NCBI RefSeq assembly: GCF_002302565.1
Contig: NZ_CP022382.1
Location: forward strand, 1,993,001 to 2,057,000
DNA: 64,000 bases
From: Capnocytophaga canimorsus
Lineage (GTDB): Bacteria; Bacteroidota; Bacteroidia; Flavobacteriales; Flavobacteriaceae
Direction: 5' to 3'
The notes beneath the pieces were generated by a model that was not told where the DNA came from, searched no databases, and saw only the letters and a list, made by a program, of their open reading frames with translations. A program made the translations under genes and the position numbers. This document shows positions 42,886 to 51,200 of the stretch, piece after piece (within the stretch, counting starts at the first letter, position 1; every line of letters begins with the position of its first letter).

Positions 42886-43555
42886 GAGCCTGTTTAAAAA
42901 AGATATTACAAAAATTCGTATTGAGAATTTTTATAAAAACAAAAAAATGATTGTCAGCTGTTGATATTAAATATTTTTTCGTAACTTTTGGTGAATAAAC
43001 AATTATGTTACGATGAAAAATTATCCAACAGATATCACTGACAATCAGTGGCAATTTATAAAAAAAACTTTGAATTTCAATGAAAAAAAGCGAAAACATG
43101 ATTTAAGAATGGAAATACAGAGCTTTACATTGTAAGTGCTTGGGTGAGCGAAAACGAACTTTGTATCGGACAGAAAAAAGTAGCAGATAAATCCAATGAG
43201 ATAACGGCTATTCCTGAAATCATCAATAGTTTAGATATTGAAAATTCGGTAGTTAGCATTGATGCGATGGGCTGTCAGAAAGAAATAGCATCTTTAATTA
43301 TGGCGAAAAAAGGGCATTATTTCCTGTCCTTAAAATCGGTGTTGCTTGACGAAAATTTATCGGTTTGGGCGGGGTTGAAAACCCTGATTCAAATTGAATC
43401 CGAAAGGTGTTTAGGTGCTGATATTCAGAAAGAAATGAGATATTATATCAGCAGTGAAGAGGGCTTATCGGCGGATTATTTCAATGAATTAGTTCGTGGG
43501 AACGAAGACTCAAAGCCACCTACAATACAGATTACCTAAAAGAAATTATTCAAAA
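42886..43555 (+). mobile_element. Scrambled insertion-sequence remnant (IS5-type end joined to ISAs1 fragment)
   Basis: A GAGCCTGTTTAAAAA sequence at 42886-42900 resembles a terminal inverted repeat of IS5-type elements. A 40-codon frame at 43013-43135 gives MKNYPTDITDNQWQFIKKTL and KRKHDLRM, the N-terminus of an IS5-family transposase, then breaks. From about 43117 a different frame begins with ELYIVSAWVSENELCIGQKK and continues as an ISAs1-family transposase. So two unrelated elements are fused at about 43110. Neither is functional. Confidence 0.75.
43117..43539 (+). pseudogene. ISAs1-family transposase fragment
   Basis: The frame gives HIVSAW-like ELYIVSAWVSENELCIGQKK, then ADKSNEITAIPEIINSLDIE and VVSIDAMGCQKEIASLIM, a signature of the ISAs1 DDE domain (second and catalytic Asp in SIDAMGCQ). 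It continues to YYISSEEGLSADYFNELVRG and then loses the frame near GNEDSKPPT, before the expected conserved HW-x-IEN region. Both N-terminus and C-terminus are missing. Confidence 0.8.
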
Positions 43556-43583
43556 TTTTTCATGCGCTTGACCTATTAAGTTT

Positions 43584-43626
43584 GAAATCACATAGAGACA
43601 TAGAAAAACTATGTTCTTGTGGTTTC
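43584..43626. repeat. Palindromic dispersed element, copy 1
   Basis: GAAATCACATAGAGACATAG pairs with CTATGTTCTTGTGGTTTC around AAAAA. A related element (GAAACCACATAGAATCAT...) lies at 56884-56926, so this is a repeated hairpin rather than part of the IS. It is about 75 bp upstream of queD. Confidence 0.65.
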
Positions 43627-43702
43627 AATTATAATCCCTCTAAATTTTGGAAACGTCACTTGATTTTTTTTAGTAATTTTGCATATTGATTATATACAAT
43701 AC

Positions 43703-44155
43703 ATGAGTACAATACGCATTACTAAAAAGTTTGAATTTGAGGCGGGACACGCTTTGTATGGTTACGACGGAAAGTGTAAAAATCTGCACGGACATAGCTA
43801 TAAGTTGCACGTTACCGTAGTTGGTAAGCCTATAAACGACCCCAATAATGTAAAATACGGAATGGTGATTGATTTTGGTGATTTGAAACGCATCGTGAAG
43901 CAGGAAATTATTGATGAATTTGACCACGCGATGATTTTCAATGCCAATTCACCACATTTGGAGTTGGCAAACGAACTTAAAGCCAAAGGACATTATATTA
44001 TTTTGGTGGATTATCAGCCTACAAGTGAAAATTTGGTTGCTGATTTTGCCAATCGTATCAAAAGATATTTACCCGAAAATGTAACTTTATTTTCGCTTCG
44101 TTTGCAAGAAACTGAAAGTTCATACGCTGAATGGTTTGCTTCGGACAATTTGTGA
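43703..44155 (+). CDS. queD: 6-carboxy-tetrahydropterin synthase (QueD/PTPS family)
   Basis: Start ATG at 43703. A 150-residue enzyme that converts dihydroneopterin triphosphate to 6-carboxy-tetrahydropterin, the second step toward queuosine. Zinc ligands are His16 (FEAGHAL), His29 and His31 (NLHGHSY); Cys25 of GKCKNLHGH is the catalytic Cys. The LQETESSYAEWF end carries the conserved Glu. Short length and motif fit QueD; a eukaryote-like PTPS is less likely. Its substrate comes from FolE encoded at 24.9 kb. The next gene is about 90 bp downstream on the same strand. Confidence 0.93.
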   Translation: MSTIRITKKFEFEAGHALYGYDGKCKNLHGHSYKLHVTVVGKPINDPNNVKYGMVIDFGDLKRIVKQEIIDEFDHAMIFNANSPHLELANELKAKGHYIILVDYQPTSENLVADFANRIKRYLPENVTLFSLRLQETESSYAEWFASDNL

Positions 44156-44247
44156 TAGATTATAGACATTAGGCAATAAGCTGTTATTGTTAATTTCTTT
44201 CTCTTATAACTTGTAACTTGGATTTTTTCCCTATTATACTTAAAACT

Positions 44248-45012
44248 TTGAACTTACAACTTCAACCAGATAAAAAAATTTATTTCGCTTCTGACAATCA
44301 TTTGGGGGCACCTGATTTCGTGGCAAGTCGTCAGCGGGAATTAGCTTTTGTGAATTGGCTTGACCAGATTGAAGCAGATGCAGGAGCGATTTTTCTGTTG
44401 GGTGATTTATTCGACTTTTGGTTCGAATATAAAACGGTTGTTCCAAAAGGGTTTGTACGCGTTTTGGGGAAATTGGCATCCCTAACCGATAAAGGAATTC
44501 CGATTTACTTTTTTGTTGGAAATCACGATTTATGGATGAACGATTATTTCCAAAAAGAATTGAATATTCCTGTTTTTCACAAACCGCTGGAGTTTGAGTC
44601 TTGCGGTAAATGCTTTCTGGTGGGGCACGGCGACGGACTCGGACCAGGCGACAAGGGTTTTAAACGGATGAAAAAAGTGTTTACCAATCCAGTAGCAAAA
44701 TGGTTTTTCCGATGGCTACATCCTGATATTGGGGTGCGACTGGCACAACACCTTTCGGTAAAAAATAAGTTAATTTCAGGAGATGAAGACGTGAAATTCT
44801 TAGGAGAAGATAACGAATGGTTGGTGCAATACTGCAAACGCAAGTTAAAAACCAAACATTATGATTATTTTCTTTTCGGACATCGGCATTTGCCAATGGA
44901 GATTGAGCTTTCGAGTCATTCCAAGTACATAAACACAGGCGATTGGATTCACTATTTTACTTATGCCGTTTTTGACGGAAAAGAAGTTGTATTGGTGAAT
45001 TGTAAAGAATAG
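44248..45012 (+). CDS. lpxH: UDP-2,3-diacylglucosamine diphosphatase-like phosphoesterase
   Basis: No ATG precedes the conserved N-terminus; TTG at 44248 (MNLQLQPDKKIYFASDNHLG) fits flavobacterial homologues, with TTG at 44218 as alternative. About 254 residues. It is a calcineurin-type metallophosphoesterase: FASDNHLGAP (first metal motif), LLGDLFDFWFEY, FVGNHDLWMNDYF, VGHGDGLGPGDKGFKRMKK and LFGHRHLPM. This set is that of LpxH, which removes UMP from UDP-2,3-diacylglucosamine in lipid A synthesis. I am confident of the family, less of the assignment to LpxH itself. Confidence 0.85.
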   Translation: MNLQLQPDKKIYFASDNHLGAPDFVASRQRELAFVNWLDQIEADAGAIFLLGDLFDFWFEYKTVVPKGFVRVLGKLASLTDKGIPIYFFVGNHDLWMNDYFQKELNIPVFHKPLEFESCGKCFLVGHGDGLGPGDKGFKRMKKVFTNPVAKWFFRWLHPDIGVRLAQHLSVKNKLISGDEDVKFLGEDNEWLVQYCKRKLKTKHYDYFLFGHRHLPMEIELSSHSKYINTGDWIHYFTYAVFDGKEVVLVNCKE

Positions 45013-45226
45013 AAATAAAGTTAAAATTGAGTTAAAAAAATAAATACTTGTTTATCTGACTTTTGTCATATTTTTTTGTTTGTATTTGTTTTATCCGCTG
45101 ACTATCAGTGGATTTTTTTTGTTTTTAGATTTGTTTTTCCTCTTTTAGAATTGCAAGGCAAATAATGAAAACCAATTAAATTATAAAATAAAATGTGAAA
45201 ACGTCAATTTTGCTCATTTTTAGTGT

Positions 45227-45234
45227 TAAATTTG
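45227..45234 (+). promoter_or_regulatory. -7 element TAAATTTG of adhesin operon 2
   Basis: TAAATTTG is a good consensus match 24 bp before the giant adhesin start. TTTG lies upstream at 45209-45212 but only 14 bp away, shorter than usual. The 45013-45226 region is otherwise AT-rich with no gene. Confidence 0.55.
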
Positions 45235-45257
45235 CCGCCAAAATATAAGTAAGAAAA

Positions 45258-48200
45258 ATGAGAAAATTACTAATGAAAAACTATGATGTTGTAACGCGAT
45301 GTAGCGTTCGTATCCTGATGGTTGTAGCGATGTTCTTTACTACAACGATAGGCTTTTCGCAGAGTCCTCCTACATCTTATGCGGTGTTGGTGGGAGAAAC
45401 CGACCCGCCACAGCCCAGTGTTTGTGGGGATGCTGGTGAGTATGTGGTTGAATTGATTCTAGGTAATACTGCTTCCAATGATGCTACTTTGGAAATTACT
45501 TTGCCTAATGATTTTGAGTATGAAGATGGCTCAATTCAAGCAAATGTGGGGAGTGCTACTTTTCAATCAAGATCAGGTAATAAAGTAATACTTAAACTAA
45601 ATGTACCTGCTACATCAACAACTAGTCCTAAGATGAGTATAAGGTTTAGAGCAAGAACCCTTTGTGGTGCAATTGCCACTACAGTACAGGGGGCTACTAA
45701 ACCTAAGATTTTATATAGGCTCATAGGGGTGGGAACTGAACAGATAAAAAGTAGTAAAGACATTAACGTACTGTATGCTGCATTGCAAACCAGTATTACT
45801 CCTTCTGCCGTGAACCTACCCTCTGGGGAACAAGTAGAGCGTACCATCGATTTACGTAACGGAGGTAATGGTACCATCAAAAGTTTTAGAATAAAAACTA
45901 CTTTGGGAGCGGGTTTGCAAATAGTAAGTTCCGATACTTCACCTGCCACAGATTGGACGGTAAGTGATGATGGTGCCGGTACGTATGAGTTTAGTGGGGG
46001 TGTGTTGGCACCAGGGCAAACGGTAAGTATCAAACAAACAGTGCGTTTACAAGGTTGTACTGATTTCTCTAGTTCTTACACTGCGACTTACGGGTGTGAT
46101 GCTTTGGCTTCGTGTGATTATCCTGAAATAAATGCTGCTACAGAAACCCCTGCTATTTCGTTAGACAATACTAAGAAACCGATTTTAGAGATTATTCACG
46201 TAGGGGCTGATGGTAATCCACTCACAGTAGCTAAAAATGGAGGCTTGTGCTTGGACACAGATATCTATCATTACATCAAAATTGAAAATAAAGGTCAAGG
46301 TGTTGCAAAAGATCTTATTTTTACTATCGAAACTTCCACTGGTGATCGTTTTGGCTCTACTTATTTTATAGAGAACAGTTACGAAATGGCAGATGACCAT
46401 GCATTTACTCAAAATGTAGAAACGCCTATACTAACGGCTCCTATGGCAGGAGACGGTTACAAGTGGAAAGCGGAATGGGGAGGTCGTTTTGGGACCACAG
46501 GAAAACATTGGCTTTATGAGATGAGATTGCGTGATATACCTGCGGGCGGTGCATTATATGTACGTGTAAAATCCCGTAATAATTCTGCTACAGTAGGGTG
46601 TGCTACTACACCTGCTAATTTAGCATATGGATATATTGTTTCAAAAGTGAGATATAGCAATGCTAATCAATGCGTAACCTCTGCACCTGTAACTACAAAT
46701 CAAACACCAATAAATGTTGGACAAGAAATTGATTTTAGAGGATTTAATGAGGCTAGTGTTTCTGTAGAAGGAGGAAAAGTTTATAATGGTTCTTTTAACG
46801 TTAATAGGGTATTAGCTACTTGGAATGGACTTAAAAAAGACGATTATTTTGATATTGTTTTACAACTCTCACCTTCGTTTACTAACATACAAGAAAGTTC
46901 TCTTAAACTTTTTACAAATACAGGAGTTCCAGTAAATCCTAGCGAGGTTATTACAAATGGCAATGAGGTGCGTTTTCGATTTAAATATCAGAATGATATT
47001 AAACCATACGATAACAAAGTATGGTCAGGTGCTGACTTCAGTATTAATGGGTTGAAGATTAAATTTGACGCTACCTATAATTGTGGTACAACAGTAGGAG
47101 GGGATGAAGCGTGGTACAAATTAAATATGGAACTTAAAAGAACCGAGTCTTGTGGTACCTCATTTACAATGCCAACTCGCTGCATTAAAGTTGACTTAAC
47201 ACCTTATGGGTGTTCTTCTGGATGTGCCGATGGGTTTGTACGTGAAATTCCTACAATTGAGCGTACCGTTTATGGTTTTGAGCCCACCGATCCTGATAAT
47301 CAAGGAGTGCCTAAGTACGATGGTTCGGGAAATCTTATTCCTATAAATCCCGATACCTATACAAGAACTTTACAAAAATCTTCTTTCCATATTGGAGATA
47401 GAATCCGATTTAAACAAAGTGGTAAGGTTAACAAAACGACTGCTGATCAATGGACTCAGGGTCAGTTTTCTTTTCCGATGCCTGAAAATTTACATGCTGA
47501 TGCAGATCCTTTGACTATCATTGATCCACAAAGTGTTATTTTAACTCTTCAACGTGCTGGTGCAACCTATACGGCAACGGCTTTAGGTCTTATTCAGACG
47601 GGTAATAAAACCATTACCGTTAATTTTGATATTCCGACTTTACAAGCCAAAGGATTTCCTCCTTCTATTGCAGATTTTCAGAATGGAGACGTTCTTACAA
47701 TCTCAATGGATATGACTCCTAATAAATTTGGTCATACAAGTCAAGGACAGAAATTGTTTTATCCTAATTTCAAATTGATTCATAACGGAGCGGATGTAGT
47801 TTGTGGACCTCCAGGTATTGCTAATAGCTATTATGGAATTACTCGGTTTGGTTTACATGTGGTCCCTAATCAGGATCAATACCCAACGTATCGTCAAATA
47901 TTGGAGTGTGAACGAGGATCCCAATCGTATTTTTATTTTGATACATTTATGAATGAGATACTTACCACTAATGCAATGTTTCCTAATGAGCACCGAACTT
48001 TCTTACGTCCTAAAAAAATATGGTTTAATGTACCTAAAGGACTTATTTTGACAGGAGTCAAATTGCGATTAGATGGACAAGGTAGTGCCAATTTTTCAGA
48101 CACTCATATCGATATAGACGCAGATAATGGTGATGGTAATGATGCCGAAGTTACCGATAATACCAATTATGGGTTTGATTTGGAAAAGGCGTTACGTACC

Positions 48201-51200
48201 CTTATAAACAATAAAGTAGGTCACGGAGACAAACCTTTGCATATTGACGAGGGTTACCGTATATTCATTGTTCCAGAGGTAAAACTTAATTGTTACTCTG
48301 GAGAAGCAGAAGTGCTATCTATGGAAATGGAACTTGAGGGTACAGGGCATTCGGTAAACCATTCTGGATTTACGCATTTTAATCAGACTAATATACGAAC
48401 CATTAGACGAGAAATAAAATATCTTGCAGACAACGATAAAATAACAACTACAGTAGCTCAGCCTAATTATGTCGGGAATACGAATGAGGTACGTTGGGTA
48501 GTACAAGTAGCGAATAGTTCTACTTTCCATAAATTTACCAATTTGTGGATAGCATCAACCGATATGGAAATCACTTCGGTACAAGAAGTTACTGACGCTA
48601 CGGGCAATACTCTTATAGGAATTACACCGACAAAAGAGCCTTCTGGTATTTTTAAATTGGATAAATTAGAACCTACTAAAACCCGTTATTTCTTAGTAAC
48701 GGCTAACGTTCCTGAGTGTGGCACTGGCAACAAAAATATTTTGTTTGGACAAGGTTGTGAGGGCTATCCGAATGCTATTGATGCTGACTCACCCTGTGTT
48801 AAGAAGTTGCCTGTAAAATACACAAAAACCGAAGCGGCATTTCAAGTGAAAATTATAAGCCAACCACCTGCAGATACTCGTCCGAAATTATGTGACCAAA
48901 TTGAGTACGATATTGAAGTCAATAATTCCGGAGCAGGTTTGGCAAAAGATATCACATTGAACATTCCATTAGGAACTGATCAAGGATTATTCTTTGTTCC
49001 TGGAAGTGCCCATATTTCTCAAAAATATACAACAGGAACGCAAAATACTACTGGAAGTTGGGCAAATGCTAACGTAACAAGTGCTAATGATATTATAACT
49101 ATCAGTTTAGGAGATAACACTTTGTCAAGTGGGGAAAAGATCCGTGTACGTTTTAAGGTACAGACCACGAATGATTGTAAATTTGCGAGTCATCAAAAAT
49201 TACAATTTATACCTAAGGGGAAAAACTTCTGTGGTAGTGAAATAATCAATATCAACAGTGCTACTAGTGATAATTTGATTATTGAAGGAGATACTTCAAA
49301 CAGACCAGTTGTGGTTATAAACCAATCTACTGCTGTGGTGACCTTTAACGAAGTAGGAGCAACAGGAAAACCATCGGCTAAATATACGTTGAAATTTAGC
49401 AATGAAGGAAGTGCTTCTAATGCGGACCCTATCAATGCTAATGCTAAATTGGCGATAAAATTACCTACTGGGTGGACTTTTAATAGCCCACAAGAAATTG
49501 TTACCAAATCTGTAGGAAAATTAGAATACGAAGGCTTACAAGATGATTTCTACGTATATAAGCTACTTACACCTGTAATCAAAGGACAATTTTTAGAATT
49601 GAATGATGTATCTATGGAATTTACGGGAATATTTCCTTGTAATATCGCTCAAGATATACATACAGAGTTATACTATGTGATAGATGCTGGTGTATTTGGC
49701 TCAAGTTGTTCACCAACTCCCAGTTGTAACTTGAAAACGATTATAGTTGAGCGTAAGATGCCTCTAGAAATTAGCCTACCTAAAGCAAACTTAAAAGCAG
49801 GTGCCAATACTGAATTCTGCGGAACTAAAACCGTTGCCGATTTAAGCAATCTGATAGAGCAAAATGCGAATTTGGCTTGGTACACTACTGCTACGGGCGG
49901 AACAGCTTTAGCATCAACTCATCAAATTACATCCACAACTTATTACGTAGCGCTTAAAGATGCGTTAACAGGTTGTGAAAGTGCTGAACGTTTGGCGGTT
50001 TCAGTTACTATCAAAGAACAATCGGAAAGAGGACACATAACTAAGACAGAAGATGCTTTCTGTAATGTAAATTCTGTAACGGTAGCTCAATTGAAATCAT
50101 ACATAAATAATCAAGGTGAAGATGGTGAGATTAAAATATATGAAATAGACCCTGTTACACAAGCACCTACCACGTTAAAAACAGATGCAGATCAGCTGAC
50201 AGCAGGGCAGATGTACGCTTACACACGTACTCAAGTAGGAAAATGTGAAAGTGTGTATAATCATATTACCCTTACCATTGGTAAATCGGCTACCCCTGCT
50301 GCTCTTACAGAGACTTTATGTGGTGCTATTTCGGTAGATAACTTAAAAGCGAAGTTTGTTGTACCTGTTGGAGCAGTAATAAAGGTATATTTAGGAACTT
50401 CTGAGGTTACTTCGGGTGATTTGATGGCAGGATTCTATCAGGTATCAGTTGTTGAAAATGGCAAATGTGAGAGTAACAAACAAAATGTAATAATTCATAC
50501 CTCTGCTGATGTACCTACTTTCACTATTGTGAACAAAGATTGTACGACATTGGGTAGTGTTACAATTTCAAATTATAACGGAATTAACACCTATGAGTTT
50601 AGTGATACAGCATTGACCATGGATGATACTACTGGAAAAATCACTGGCTTTGTTTATGGTCAAGCGTACACAGTTACGGTAACTGCCGCAGGAGGATGTC
50701 AAGCACAGGCAACTTTTACAGTTAATGATACTTGCGTGATTGATGCCGTTGATGATACCTTTGCTCCTGTTAGTGGTACTGTTGGCGGAGAGGCAGGTAA
50801 TGTGCTTTCTGATAACGGAAATGGTAAGGATAAATTAGGTAGTGAAGATGCTACAACTTCGAATGTTCAGATAAGTGTAGTAACACCTGCTGGTACAGGA
50901 AATGTACCTCAGTTAGATACTACAACAGGTAAAGTAACCGTACCTGCGGGTACTCCTGCTGGAACTTATACGATAGTTTACAAAATATGTGATAACAATA
51001 ATCTTAGTAATTGTGATACGGCAACGGCAACCATATTGGTTAGTACTATAAAGGCTGAAGATGATGATATGAGTGGTTCGCCAGTAAATGGGTCGGTAGG
51101 AAATCCGAATGTTGTAAACGTACTGACGAATGATATTTTTGATGGTGTACCTAATATCCTAATTTCAAAGGTGAAGCTCACTGTAATTTCTCAAGCAACG

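Noticed and set aside
42782..43099. 105-residue minus-strand frame
   Set aside because: It overlaps the IS remnant on the opposite strand and its Phe/Lys/Ile composition is that of non-coding AT-rich DNA.
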